Shown: one piece after another, positions 10,912 through 22,348 of the stretch | Layout: each line of letters starts with the position of its first letter | How positions within the stretch are numbered: the stretch's first letter is position 1 | From: Haematobia irritans | Taxonomy: Eukaryota; Arthropoda; Insecta; Diptera; Muscidae | Reading direction: 5' to 3' | NCBI RefSeq assembly: GCF_050003625.1 | Contig: NC_134398.1 | Coordinates: 101,351,664 to 101,415,663, forward strand | Length of the DNA stretch: 64,000 nt | Program-made: the position numbers and the translations under genes | Notes under the pieces: model-generated | The model's input: only the letters and a program-made list of their open reading frames with translations | What the model was told of the DNA's origin: nothing | The model's database searches: none

Positions 10912-11728
10912 TATTATATGTTGGAGTGTTTTTCCTCACATTGAAAATTTTAGATAAAGTAGAATAAAAAGTAGTTAATATATTCCTTGACGGGTGTATA
11001 TAATTTTTTATAGATTCCTCATAAATTTGGTATATATTTTACCTTAACTTATAGATAGAATTCCAACTAATCAATAAACGTGCTACTGGAAAATGAAGTG
11101 AGAAGAGAGTAATGGAATCATTGCATCATATGAGGGAGTTTTTAGAGACATTTTGTGTATATTTCGTATGATTGTTTGTGTTTGTTATTGCGTCATTTAT
11201 GCTGTTGTTGGTTGTTTTGTTTCTAGAGACAATGGAATGTGCCTTGTGTGTTATTGGTATCTTTTGTGGTGAGAGTTGTTTTCTTACAATAGCGAGATCA
11301 GAAAGGGATCGTGTGTGTGGAGTTGTTTTTCCTTAAGGCGGGTATGTAACCTTTATGACTATTTCTGTTGATGCATTTATGAAGTGCACACGTGGTTTTA
11401 ATTTTGCAAAATTGTACGTGCGGTATTGGTGTTTATTAATGAAACTACATTTATTTCGAAACATTTTAGAAACTGAGAAGTGAATGACGTGATGGTAGAG
11501 AAATCAAAAACGCTTTTTATTGATAAAAAAAAAAAACAAATAACAGATTAAGGAACTGTATATTTCTGTTAATAGTTTAAAATTAGTGCGGATTTTTAAT
11601 TGATTTACATAAAAAATATACAACATGAGTGGTAATAGGATGATATATTTGTTCTACATCTGGATCACAGGTTGGAGATGCAACCATTTTTTTGAATCTA
11701 TATTTTTTATGTTACAGCAATTCCTACA
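10912..11728. other. No gene seen
   Basis: AT- and GT-rich sequence with no supported ORF. It shares only loose word content with 7690-8640. Confidence 0.4.
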
Positions 11729-13287
11729 GGTGAGTACTAAGTTCGAGTTTAGCCGCTAAAATTAAAAATAAATCACGAAGAAAAGTATAAAATTATACGT
11801 TTTCGATACACATTTAAATATAACTTGATGGAAAATAGCCCAAACAAAGATTATTTTTTATACCCTGCGCCACACTGTGGAACAGGGTATTATAAGTTAG
11901 TGCATATGTTTGCAACACCCAGAAGGAGACGAGATAGACATACATATGGTGTCTTTGGCAATATTGCTTAGGATCGGTCCCTGAGTCGATATAGCGATGT
12001 CCGTCTGTCCGTGAACACATTTTTGTAATCAAAGTCTAGGTCGCAATTGTAGTCCAATCGACTTAAAATTCGGCACAAGCATGTATTTTGGGTCAGAATA
12101 GAACCCTATTGATTTTGGAAGAAATCGGTTCAGTTTTAGATATAGCTCCCATATATATCTTTCGCCCGATATCTACTAATATGGCCCCAGAAGCCAGAAT
12201 TTCAGCCTGATTTACTTTAAATTTTGCACAAGGAGAACAATTGTTTCGTAAAGTGTGCCGAATTTGGTTGAAATCGGTTCAGATTTAGATATAGCTCCCA
12301 TATATATCTTTCGCCCGATATGGACTAATACGGTCCCAGAAGCCAGAGTTTTATCCCAATTTGGTTGAAATTTTGCACCAGGAATACAATTCGTAGTGTA
12401 GTCAAGTGTGCCTAATTTTATTGAAATCGGTTCAGATTTAGATATAGCTCCCATATATATCGTTCGCCCGATTTACACTCATATGACCACAGTGGCCAAT
12501 CTTTTACTCCGATTTAGTTGAAATTATGCACAGGGAGTAGAATTAGCATTGTAGCTATGCGTTCCAAATTTGGTTGAAATCGGTTCAGATTTAGATATAT
12601 CTCGCATATATAGCTTTCGCCCGATTTGCACTCATATCACCACAGAGGCCAAGTTTTAACTCCGATTTAGTTGAAATTTTGCACAGGGAGTAGAATTAGC
12701 ATTGTAGCTATGCGTGCCAAATTTGGTTGAAATCGGTTCAGATTTAGATATAGCTCCCATATATATGTTTTTCTGATTTCGACAAAAATGGTCAAAATAC
12801 CAACATTTTGCTTGTAAAATCGCCACTGCTTAGTTGAAAAGTTGTAAAAATGACTCTAATTTTCCTAAACCTCTAATACATATATATATCGAGCGATAAA
12901 TGATAAATAAACTTTTACGAAGTTTCCTTAAAATTGCTTCAGATTTAAATGTTTCCCATATTTTTTTACTAACATTGTGTTCCACCCTAGTGCATTAGCC
13001 GACTTAAATTTTGAGTCTATAGATTTTGTAGAGGTCTATAAAATTCTGTCCAGATCGAGTGATATTTAAATGTATGTGTTTGGAACAAACCTTTATATAT
13101 AGCACCCAACACATTTGACGGATGTGATATGGTATCGAAAATTTAGATCTACAAAGTGGTGCAGGGTATAATATAGTCGGCCCCGCCCGACTTTAGACTT
13201 TTCTTACTTGTTTTATAATGGATTATTAAAGAAAACTTATCATGAAAATTGCGATTTTAGCCTCTAAATTCGAACTTAATATACACC
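11729..13287. mobile_element. GGTGAGTA-ended MITE interrupted by a mini-me-like element
   Basis: The left part reads GGTGAGTACTAAGTTCGAG and TTTAGCCGCTAAA; the right part ends TCGAACTTAATATACACC. The same ends and interior (AACTTGATGG, AATAGCCCAAA) form the uninterrupted 220-bp element at 19703-19922. The mini-me-like element at 11855-13214 sits in the middle. Confidence 0.7.
11855..13214 (+). mobile_element. Mini-me-like element, family B, copy 1
   Basis: Starts TTTTTATACCCTGCGCCACA and ends GTGGTGCAGGGTATAATATA, so the termini are inverted repeats. The core reads GAGTCGATATAGCGATGTCC then GTCTGTCCG. Internal units marked by GGTTCAGATTTAGATATAGC recur at about 12127, 12276, 12429, 12582 and 12735, giving a 149-153 bp period. 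Non-coding. Confidence 0.7.
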
Positions 13288-13309
13288 TTAAATACTAAAT
13301 GCTATACTG

Positions 13310-14744
13310 CACCCAGAAAAAAGTGCCTTCGAAACTAAAGGACAAAATTTTCATCAATATAGTTTATCCATTTTATTTCCATTAAGGTAAATTTTTGTGA
13401 AAAATAATAAAATTTACTCGTTTCAGTAAAAAAATCCTAAACTGTAAGCAGTTAGGATTAGTTCATTAACTAGAATAAGGCATGGAATTTTACTCATACT
13501 ATTTTCTTCGCTGGGTATAAGAATTTACTACTGAAAAAGAAAATTTTATTCACAGATAACAAAGCATTCGTAAAAATAAACAAAAACCGAACTAAAACCA
13601 AGTTTCCTCAAAATTAGTAAAATTTCTTATAAAATGATAATTGCGACTTCCTTTATAATAGAAAGTTTTTCATACGTACGAACAACACTTGGCATAGAAA
13701 AATATTTTAGTTCATTCGTACTAAGAAGTATGCAATCCTTTCAAAACTTAAGGAAACACACTTGTTAGAATATAGGAAATTTTCCTACATTTCTATTGTC
13801 TACCTGTAATCGATACCTGTCATCGTAATCGATGTGTTTGCGCGTGGATGTAATCGATATATTTGCGCGTGGGTTGTTTTTTTAGTTGGAATCGCGTTGT
13901 TTTGGTATGCGGAGAGATTGTTAAAAAATAATATGGTAAAATAATATAATAAATAACAAATAAAATATATAAAATATTTGTTATTTTAAATTAGTGAGAA
14001 AAATTTTCGTTTTTTTAAATAAATCTATCAATGTTCGTGATAGTGTATAAAGAAAGAAAACACCAGCAGAATAACAACCCTTTCATTTGTCTTCATTTTG
14101 GAATCTTCAATTATCAGGTAATATTCAGTGACGCTAACCTTTTGCAACAAAAATGTTTTATGATTTTTTATATTTGTAGGTATTGAAATTGTAAAAGGAG
14201 GACAAAATCGTTAGGCAGCAACTTATTAAAAGTGAAAAGTACAAGAAGAAGAAAAAGTGCGTTTTACAGTTGATAATATCACACGGAATTTGGAAATAGT
14301 GGAATAATAAATTAATATTTCAAAGAGATTCGATGCTGTTGATTCTTAATAAATATATTCAATATATTAATAAAACATGTCTTTTATTGAAGATAAAATT
14401 GCTTATAGAAATAAATAAAATTGTATTTAAAAACGAAGGTAAGCAGTTCTAATTATGAAGTAAAAGTTTTACCACAAATGTGTAAGATTTGTCGAAATGA
14501 ATGAAAAAATTTCAATAAAATCATTCCATATATGAATTCAAATTAGTTAAATTTTTTCATTCTGTAGTATAGTGGTATATAAATATAGGAAAATGTTAAC
14601 TAATATATGGAATGCATTATTCCTAATTTCTACGAAAATCACATCGTTCAAACAAATAAAAATGTCTTTGGCGCTATACGAAGTTCAACTTTCTTCACAA
14701 TGAGTTCATTTTAACTTAAAGAAGGGGTCACTTTTTTCTGGGTG
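13310..14744. mobile_element. TIR element (CACCCAGAAAAAAGTG)
   Basis: CACCCAGAAAAAAGTG at 13310 and CACTTTTTTCTGGGTG ending 14744 are perfect 16-bp inverted repeats, flanked by TG on both sides. Subterminal sequence includes AGTTCATT motifs as in the 7045-10742 element. The interior has a cluster of ATCGAT sites (about 13806-13862), then a candidate donor CAG/GTAATATTC (14117) and acceptor TTGTAG/GTATTG (about 14180), then the 271-bp block shared with 3330-3600. No transposase is visible. Confidence 0.7.
13800..13870. promoter_or_regulatory. ATCGAT cluster, possible captured promoter
   Basis: Three ATCGAT sites occur within about 60 bp, two of them followed by TTTGCGCGTGG (GTAATCGATAC, GTAATCGATGTGTTTGCGCG, GTAATCGATATATTTGCGCG). 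In flies TATCGATA-like sites are DREF/BEAF targets typical of housekeeping promoters. A 5'UTR-like stretch and a splice pair follow. A captured promoter is inference. Confidence 0.3.
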
Positions 14745-14894
14745 TGACAAGTGTAAATTATGTCTAATTTTATAATATTTTTTATTTCAAATATAATCTG
14801 AGAATAATTTCAAAAACGTCCCATTAGTCCATGGATATGATTTCAATAATGTTCCTACCGGATGGATTTTTCAATGTGGTAAGTTTTTCTATAA

Positions 14895-15511
14895 GGCCGG
14901 TATGCACCTCTAGCGAAAAATTTCATTGCCATAAGAAATGCATTGCTATTTATGCTAACGAAATTTTCGGTATCGTTCAATTTCGTAAGCTGGTACGCAC
15001 CTCTAATGAAAATAACAGGGTTGTCAAAAGCATGTTTTGGCAGCAAACATTTAATTTATTACAATCATTGTGTGCGTAAAAGTTTTAAAAGGTCTGTAAA
15101 TAATAAAAAAATTATTTGAGGAATATTTGGAACCAAGGCATATTAAAGAGGTAAAGTCATGCAATCAGGTGACTAATATCGACATTCATCTTGTCAAAGG
15201 CTTTGTTTACGTTTAGTAGGTTTGTTTACATTCTTTGTGTACATAAATATTACAATACAACAACACTACACATACACAAAATGTCAACTTAAGTGACCTG
15301 CCATTTTAGTTTGACTTTCTAAATATCATGGGGTGTACACACGTTTGCTCGTGACTTTACCTTTAATTAATATGCCTTGATTTGGAACATATATTAACAA
15401 TTTTTAAAAGCGATTGGCTGGTTTAAAATTTGTGTACACAGCCCTGTTTTTTTGTTGTAGACTTAAATAAATTTATGCTACCGAAAATTTCGCTAGAGGT
15501 GCATACCGGCC
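14895..15511. mobile_element. MITE with GGCCGGTATGCACC ends
   Basis: Inverted ends GGCCGGTATGCACCTCTAGCG and CGCTAGAGGTGCATACCGGCC, flanked by TATAA on both sides (14890-14894 and 15512-15516). A 244-bp MITE at 15135-15378 is inserted inside, leaving about 373 bp of the outer element. Non-coding; short ORFs here are not genes. Confidence 0.8.
15135..15378. mobile_element. MITE with AAGGCATATT ends, intact copy
   Basis: AAGGCATATTAAAGAGGTAAAG at the left and CTTTACCTTTAATTAATATGCCTT at the right form the inverted ends. An interrupted copy in opposite orientation is at 17801-19936. This copy preserves the empty target site (ACAACAACACTA) of the element inserted there. Confidence 0.8.
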
Positions 15512-16883
15512 TATAAACGGTATTTTGTCCGTTTTTAATAAAACCAAAATTTCAATTTATTAAAAATAATTATTTTCACTTGCAGGTAGACAGGTCTTGT
15601 AATGGTAATTTTTTTGAATATTCTTACTGTTTAATGCTAATTTAGCTAATATCCTTATTGGATTTAGGAAATACTCTTGAAACCCGTAAGTTTAAAATCA
15701 ATATGAACGATAGAATTTGATAATATTTTTCTTATATTTTGTATAACTTTGCAATTTCAGATGCTTATAAGACAAATCCGCCCAACAAAAGTTTGCCAAA
15801 ATCGATAAAATTGGACAATTCAATTGAATATAGCAACTTATGCCACATATATCTTTCATATGGATAGAAAACATGGATATTTAAATTAATTAGTTTAGTC
15901 CTAATAACATAGAATATTACTCCTTTGAAGAAGCAATTACTAACTACCGACAAGTACCCAGCCAACATTTTTTAAATTTGGGGGCGCTTCTGAGAATCCC
16001 CAGTACGTCGAAAACAATCATATACGATATCAAAAACTCGTCGGAAAAGCGCCGTCACTATTGAGAAGTTGTACCACGCCAAGTTACTACAAAAAGGTTT
16101 CGCATTAGTGCAATTATTAGGTGCCTTTATAGATCAATTTAGAACGACGCCAATAAGAGACCCTCCAAACAATCAGAAAAAGCACATTTTAAGATAGTGG
16201 TAAAAGAATCATTGTGGTCGAGTAAAACACGTTTGTTTAGATATTTATTAATTTGATTAATCATTTACAAATTCTTAAAAATATAACATTTATACCACTA
16301 TCACATCACATTTAACATAATTTTTTGCATTAATGATGATGTAGAGTTACATGTTGCAGCGTCTATCAGCCAGTGTTTTTATTCGATGGAGGCAGCGTGT
16401 CTGTAAAATATTTGAAAAACAATCACTTTATTCCATTTGGAAAATCAAAAATTGTTCACCAATATACCTTTCACAATTTTAAGCGTAAAATCTATGTTTT
16501 CAGAACTTTATTTTCGTTTTTATTTAAATAAAATATAACAAGCTGGTTGCGCTTGGCGTTTCACAAAAAATAAAATGGCTTTTGTAAAAGTAGTGATGGC
16601 AAAATACATGTATGAAGTACATTTTGTACTTTATGATATGCTGCCCCCCATCACAGTAGGATGGTTGTAGTGACATTTACGAGTCTGTGGTAGCGATGAA
16701 GATGAAATGGAACTTTGAAATGCTGGCAGGGTAACTGCATCCAACGTTCTAATAAAAATATTTCCTTTATTGTATATCATAACCCATAGTTTTGTGTAAT
16801 ATAATAATAATTTTTTGAAATAAAATACTGGTGGTAATAGAAAATTGACTTGTTTTGTACGAAAAATGTCTCAGTTGTATACA
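15512..16883. other. No gene seen
   Basis: AT-rich sequence without a supported ORF, RNA gene or paired ends. The phrase GCCAACATTTTTTA occurs at 15960 and again at 20678, possibly a shared repeat word. Confidence 0.4.
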
Positions 16884-17165
16884 GGCTTGTTGTACCTTTG
16901 ATTCCTCAATTTCTCTACTTTTTTGAAAATTATACCGACAAACAGTGTATTTCAAACCAATTTCTTAATACAGGTTTCCCAAAAAATTGTTCATTTGTAA
17001 TAATGTTCATAGTAATAATGAACTAAAATACGATGCAATACATGAACTATTTTATAAGAAAATCATGAACTTATCATGATGAAAAAAATCTTTGGCGCCA
17101 AATCATGGTCATTCTTACTATGGGTTAGTTCATTTTTCATAAAAAATAGTAAACTTTTTTCTGTG
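16884..17165. repeat. Second copy of the GAAAAAAGT-family right end
   Basis: Matches 10384-10742 in order: TTGTTGTACCTTTGATT, TTTCCCAAAAAATTG, GAACTAAAATACGATG, AATCATGGTCATTCTTAC, ending AGTAAACTTTTTTCTGTGTA. No clear left end of this copy was found. Confidence 0.6.
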
Positions 17166-17800
17166 TATGATGCGCATTCGCATCGCATCCCGTAATGAGT
17201 TTGACTAGGATAATATTACAACGTTGCTATTTTAGCGAAATAATGGCAACTAAACAAGGCCTTAAGAGAATAATGTATGCTTTTAGAATGAATCAATTTG
17301 ATTTTTTTCTAAAAGCACCTATTTGACCAATAAAATTTTGATGACACGTTGAATACAATTCCTACAAATAAAAATAGTTTACAAAAATAGCTGGATTTTT
17401 TTGAGGAGAATTTGAATTCCTTGCGATTCAATTTACTTATATGGGGGCTGCATGTATATTTCGTGTGTAATAAATATATATCAAGAGTCATAATACATTT
17501 TGAGTTTAATTTGGTGTAACCAGTAATAAATATGTATAACAAATTGAAAATAGCAAATAGAAACAGTAATTTTTAGCTATTCTAACAGTTTTATTTTAAT
17601 TTCTGTCAAAAAGTGCTTTCTCAAATAAGCCAGTTAAAAATTTGTAAAATTTACCAATTTTATTCTTCTGTCAGTTTTAACTAGTTTTCTCTGTTTTGCT
17701 TTCCAAACAAACTTCTAAAGTCTTATTTAATACTAGTAAATTAGATAAATTGTATGCTTTTATAGTATAGTTTTTGATAATTTTTTCTTTGTGTGTACGC
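17166..17800. other. No gene seen
   Basis: AT-rich, no supported features. Confidence 0.4.
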
Positions 17801-17917
17801 AAGGCATATTAATTAAAGGTAAAGTCACGAGCAAACGTGTGTACACCCCATGATATTTAGAAAGTCAAACTAAAATGGCAGGTCACTTAAGTTGACATTT
17901 TGTGTATGTGTAGTGTT

Positions 17918-19581
17918 CCCAATAAACACAAACGTTTGAAAAATACTAAAATTCAATAATTTTTCAAACATTTTTTCAAAGGATTAGGGTAATATTCAAG
18001 TTGAGAAATTGTTGAGAAAATCGCGTTCTCAACAAAAAACAGACATTACCCTCAACAGTAAAATTCAACACAATAGCAATAATTTCTCAATTGTAATCCT
18101 CAAATTGAAATGCATCGCTACTCAATAATTTCTCAAACAGTTTTCAATGTGATAAAAATAAAAAATTAGCATTGTTGCGAATACTTTCAAACCACAATTT
18201 GTATGAAAGTCAATCCTAGTTCTAACTGAGAGTCAATACTAAATTTCTAGAGATTTTGTAAATTTTATTATTTTTTTCGTTAACAAATATAATAATCTTA
18301 AAAATAACATTAATAATATATAAAAATAATAATATAATACCAATCAAAATGTAATTATCTTATTAAACGTATTAATAAATAAAACTATGAATACAACTTT
18401 AAATATCTTAAACATTTTTACATGTATAATTCCATTTCCTCCATAATGTTGGTGTCAAATAACTATTAATTAATATCCTGGCAATTTGAAATAATTACTA
18501 TCGAGGAACTTGCTGGCTTGTGTGTTAGAATAGATTCCAGCAAGAGGAAATCACAAAATATCAAACTGATGACGGGATGTACATTGATGTAATGCACATT
18601 TTCATCCAGAAGTTCTTGATATAGGAATTGTTGCACTTTGTTTTAATTGGTTGCACCTTGTAAGTTTTCTGAAAACTTTTCTTTGTTGTTCCCTTCATCG
18701 GTTTTTCATCGGCCAACATCTTCCAAGAATATACCATCCAATGATTTTAGTTTTCTGCAAAACAATCGAGTTTTGTGATTTCCATTATGTTTTCATTTCA
18801 CTTTTTATTTTGACTTACCAGTTTGTATTTCTTCCAACTGACCACGTACCTCGTGTTTTCCTCAAGAACGTTGGTGTTACAAAATTGTTGTTATTAAAAT
18901 ACTGGCAATTTTCAGGAACTTGATGACTAGATAATTGGAATAAATTTCCAGCAATTTCAATTCACAAAATAACAAATTAAACCGATGATGCGATGTAAAT
19001 TAAACTATCGATGTGATGCGAATTATCATCCAGTAGTTGTTGATATGGAAAAGAATAAATACCAAGTTTTTTTGGTTGCACTTTGATTTATGGAAACTTT
19101 CTCTTCTCGATAAGCCACTATCATTTTTCATCGGCCAGTCTCTTAATGTGTCCAAGAATCAGCATTCAAATATTTTAGTTGTCTGCAAAGAGATTTGATT
19201 TTAGTGACTTCCTTAAAGTTTTCATTTCGTGTTTTAGTTTTACTTACCAATTATTATAAGCAATTTCAATTGATTATTAAAAACTTTCCACATTTTTGTA
19301 TTTCTTCCACGAACTTTGTTGTCCAAAGTAGTATTGAAAACCATGTGGTTTTTTCGTTGCATTTCAGGGTTGTGTTTTGTCAAAGTTTTCTCCAATTATC
19401 TTCAACACATTTTCAAAGTTTTCGTCAACATTTTGCCAAATTGGTTGTAATTCGCAAACAATTTGAAGATGTATTGAAGATGAGCTGTTTCAAGTCAAGT
19501 TGAATTTATGTTGAAAATGATATTTACCCTCAAACTGAAAAGGTGTTGCATTTGAAAAACGCTCATTCTGTGTTTATTGGG
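17918..19581. mobile_element. CCCAATAAACAC TIR element, copy 1
   Basis: Ends CCCAATAAACACA and TGTGTTTATTGGG. Subterminal sequence includes TTACCCTCAA motifs near both ends. Two diverged interior blocks of about 380-400 bp (around 18540-18920 and 18960-19320) repeat the order TCATCCAGNAGTTNTTGATA, GGTTGCAC, TTTTCATCGGCCA, so the centre is a tandem duplication. The empty site in the intact MITE shows a 2-bp (TT) duplication. ORFs of up to 102 codons here show no transposase motifs. Confidence 0.75.
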
Positions 19582-19702
19582 TTGTTGTATTGTAATATTT
19601 ATGTACACAAAGAATGTAAACAAACCTACTAAACGTAAACAAAGCCTTTGACAAGATGAATGTCGATATTAGTCACCTGATTGCATGACTTTACCTCTTT
19701 AA

Positions 19703-19922
19703 GGTGGGTATTAAGTTCGACTTTTTTCACTAAAGTGAAAACTAAAACAGTAAAAAAAGGCCTAAAATTATACATATTTGTTGCAGATTTTATTATAACT
19801 TGATGGGGAATAGCCCAAAGCAAGTTTTCAAAAAGTTTGTATTCCTTAAAAAGTATTATTAGAGAAAAGTAATCGTGAAAAAATGGCGATTTTAGCGGCT
19901 AAACTCGAACTTAATACTCACC
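19703..19922. mobile_element. GGTGGGTATTAAG MITE, 220 bp
   Basis: Inverted ends GGTGGGTATTAAGTTCGA / TCGAACTTAATACTCACC, flanked by TTTAA on both sides. It matches the interrupted copy at 11729-13287. TTAA-centred target use is reminiscent of piggyBac-mobilised MITEs, which is inference. Confidence 0.75.
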
Positions 19923-19996
19923 TTTAATATGCCTTGGTGTGTACGAAAAGAGTATTTTTGCAATTTTATCCATGTTTGTGTCACCCTATGCAACTA

Positions 19997-20240
19997 ATGC
20001 GCTTTACAGGTTATCAGTTATTCCGGACGGAATGTCGGTGTTTGTAAAGAATTTTACAATGTGTCGGATCGATACGACTTGTCGGCGATGACTAAATAAT
20101 CGGTAAATGTGTTATCGATCCCATAAACATGCAGCAGTATCGATTATGCCGTCGGACTTAAATTATAATGTGCACAATATATGGGATATGTTCGACACGA
20201 GCACTGTCGTCCGGAATAACTGATAGTCTGTAAAGCGCAT
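19997..20240. mobile_element. MITE just upstream of Pp2A-29B
   Basis: Inverted ends ATGCGCTTTACAGGTTATCA and TGATAGTCTGTAAAGCGCAT, continuing as GTTATTCCGGACG / CGTCCGGAATAAC. It ends about 215 bp before the Pp2A start codon and holds GATCGATACG and TTATCGATCC motifs. Confidence 0.75.
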
Positions 20241-20455
20241 AAGCCAATATTTAAGTTGTCGAAATTTTGCGACGACGTTTGAACGGTATTGACAACACTC
20301 AACAGAACCTATATGTGGTAAAAAGTACTATTTTTGTATTATTGGAGGAACATTGATTGCAAAAGAAAGTAGAATAATGAGATACGAAATAGAGGAAATA
20401 GTAGGAGCTTGTGGCAGTTAAGAAATCTGCAGTATTGTATACAAGGTTTTGAAAA
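20241..20455 (+). promoter_or_regulatory. Pp2A-29B promoter and 5'UTR region
   Basis: The only apparently single-copy sequence between the MITE and the start codon. It contains no clear TATA box at a standard spacing, as is common for housekeeping fly genes. The start context GAAAAATGGC fits a Kozak site. The transcription start cannot be placed from sequence alone. Confidence 0.45.
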
Positions 20456-20539
20456 ATGGCAGCGAGTGATAAAACAGCAAATGACTCCTTATACCCAATA
20501 GCAGTTCTAATTGATGAACTGAAAAATGAAGACGTACAG
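20456..20539 (+). CDS. Pp2A-29B: PP2A 65-kDa scaffold subunit A, first coding exon
   Basis: The 28 codons include DSLYPIAVLIDELKNEDVQ, which matches the conserved N-terminus of the PP2A scaffold subunit (Drosophila Pp2A-29B, vertebrate PPP2R1A): the first helix of HEAT repeat 1. The protein is a HEAT-repeat scaffold holding catalytic and regulatory subunits of protein phosphatase 2A in cytoplasm and nucleus. The exon ends exactly after a Gln codon at a GTAATT donor (20540), and the reading beyond is not coding. The start is fixed by the MAASDK beginning and an AAAATGG context. No second exon was found downstream in the window, so intron 1 probably extends at least 43 kb through transposons, or the gene is broken by assembly or rearrangement. 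Confidence 0.85.
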
Positions 20540-21028
20540 GTAATTTTCAAATGCAATGGTGTTTATATCTTCATAAAATTAAATTTGCATAAAGCACTGA
20601 TTTGTATTAAAAAACCGTTTCAATGCCTGGATTTTTGAAAATGTTTGTTATTGTGGCACGGCAGTAAGAAAACCCTGCCAACATTTTTTAGATTTGGATA
20701 CACTTGTGGGTCTCAACATCAATTTATAAATACTCGTAGGCGATATCTGCACTCAAAAGCTTTTTTTTTATTCATAAAAATCAGAAAAACATCAGTTTGC
20801 TGTAAAAGGGAATGCAGTCAATGTAGTTGTTTCAGCATCCGCTAGTTGAAACAGCAAAAAATTTTCTCTGCTGAAATAGCAAACAAATATCTTTGCTTAA
20901 AAAGGCAAATAAACTCATTTTACAATCAATACCAAATGGCCATACGCGGTTACATACCCATCATAGAGATAGTACAGAACTTTGTCTTAAAATAAAAAGA
21001 GGACTACTATCATGGACAGCAAAATTGT
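20540..21028 (+). other. Start of Pp2A-29B intron 1
   Basis: Begins with the donor GTAATTTTC. No exon with PP2A-A sequence is visible. ORFs here have no recognisable content. Confidence 0.5.
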
Positions 21029-21970
21029 TATACACTGCGCCACACTGTGGAACAGGGTATTATAAGTTAGTGCATATGTTTGTAACACCCAGAAGTAGAC
21101 GATATAGACACATCGTGTGGTTCCGAGAGTCGATCTAGCCATGTCCGTCTGTCTGTGAACACATTTTTGTGGTCAAAGCCTAGGTTTAAGCCTTTCGACT
21201 TCAAATTTCAATAGGGTTCTATTCTGTTTTGGGTCAGAATAGAACCCTATTGATTTTGGAGGAAATCTGTTCAGATTTAGATATATCTTTCGCCCGATAT
21301 GTACTTATATATGCCAGAGTTTCACCCTGATTTGCTTGAAACAAACATAACACTTGGTCGTTTAGTCAAGTGTGCAAAATTTGATTGAAATCGGTTCAGA
21401 TTTAGATATAGCTCCCATATATATCTTTCGGCCGATATAGACTTATATGGCTCAGAAGCCAGAGTTTTAGCCCTATTTGGTAGAAATTTTGCACTAGGAG
21501 TACAATTATTAATGTTGTCAAGTGTGCTAAATTTTATTGAAATCGGTTCATATTTAGATATAGCTCCCACATATATCTTTCGCCCGATTTTCCGTCATAT
21601 GACCACAGAGGTCAAAGTTTTAGACCGATTTACGTAAAACTTTTCACAGGGAGTAGAATTAGCATACTAAAGTATGCATGGTTGAAATCGGTTGAGATTT
21701 CAATATAGCTTCCATATATATGTTTTTCCGATCTGGGCAAAAATGGCCAAAATACCCACATTTTCCTTATCAAATCGCCACTGCTAAGTCGAAAACTTGT
21801 AAAAATTACTCAAATTTTTCTTTATTTCTAATGCATATCTATCGAGTGATAAATCGAAGTTTCCTCAAAATTGGTTCAGATTTAAATGTTTCGTATATTC
21901 GTTTACTAACATCGTGTTCCACCCCGGGGCATTAGCCGACTTAAATTTAAAGTCTATAGTATTGTAGAAC

Positions 21971-22348
21971 ACTCAGTCTTTGCCACATCTAGCAAAGTCC
22001 CAGGGCCGTGTATGTTATGGCTTTCATTATATCCAAATGAAGGTGTATAAAAACGATCAGCTAAAGGATTCAGAAATGGACAAGCCTCTGTCTGAATCAG
22101 AATTAAGCGGATCCTCTTGCGAAGTCGAGGGGGATACCAAGACATTTGAAGACATGGATAGATACCGTATGCGTGAGGAGGCTTCTACTGCCTCAGAACT
22201 CACCAAAGTTGAACCTATGGTTATTGCGAGAGTCACCGATATCTCTGAAGAGGACATTCTTGATGACTCGATTGAAGCGGCTGATGTGACGGTTGTTGAA
22301 AATCTCGATGGTCCTACGGATCCTCCAGATAAATCTTCATCATTGTAA
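21971..22348 (+). pseudogene. LINE-A ORF1, 3' part only
   Basis: The C-terminal portion of ORF1, cut off at the 5' junction of the insertion. The acidic tail (DDSIEAADVTVVENLDG) is nearly the same as in the longer copy at 48161-48859. The N-terminal nucleic-acid-binding domain is missing, so no functional ORF1 protein is expected. It overlaps the start of ORF2 by about 56 nt. Confidence 0.8.

Larger units (their letters stand above)
17801..19936. mobile_element. AAGGCATATT MITE interrupted twice
   Basis: The reverse-orientation copy of the MITE at 15135-15378. It is split by the CCCAATAAACAC element at 17918-19581 and by the GGTGGGTATTAAG element at 19703-19922, leaving about 250 bp of the original. 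Confidence 0.75.

Noticed and set aside
10912..11600. Possible paralogue of 7690-8730 (GT-rich words, GGTATTGGTGTTTATTAA)
   Set aside because: Only short scattered word matches; too weak to call homology by eye.
11717..11735. Tiny exon CAATTCCTACAG between TTACAG and GTGAGT
   Set aside because: The GTGAGT is the start of the MITE terminal repeat, so the donor match is coincidental.
12212..12454. ORF with repeated MGAISKSEPIS (also 21322-21570)
   Set aside because: Translation of the family B mini-me-like repeat units.
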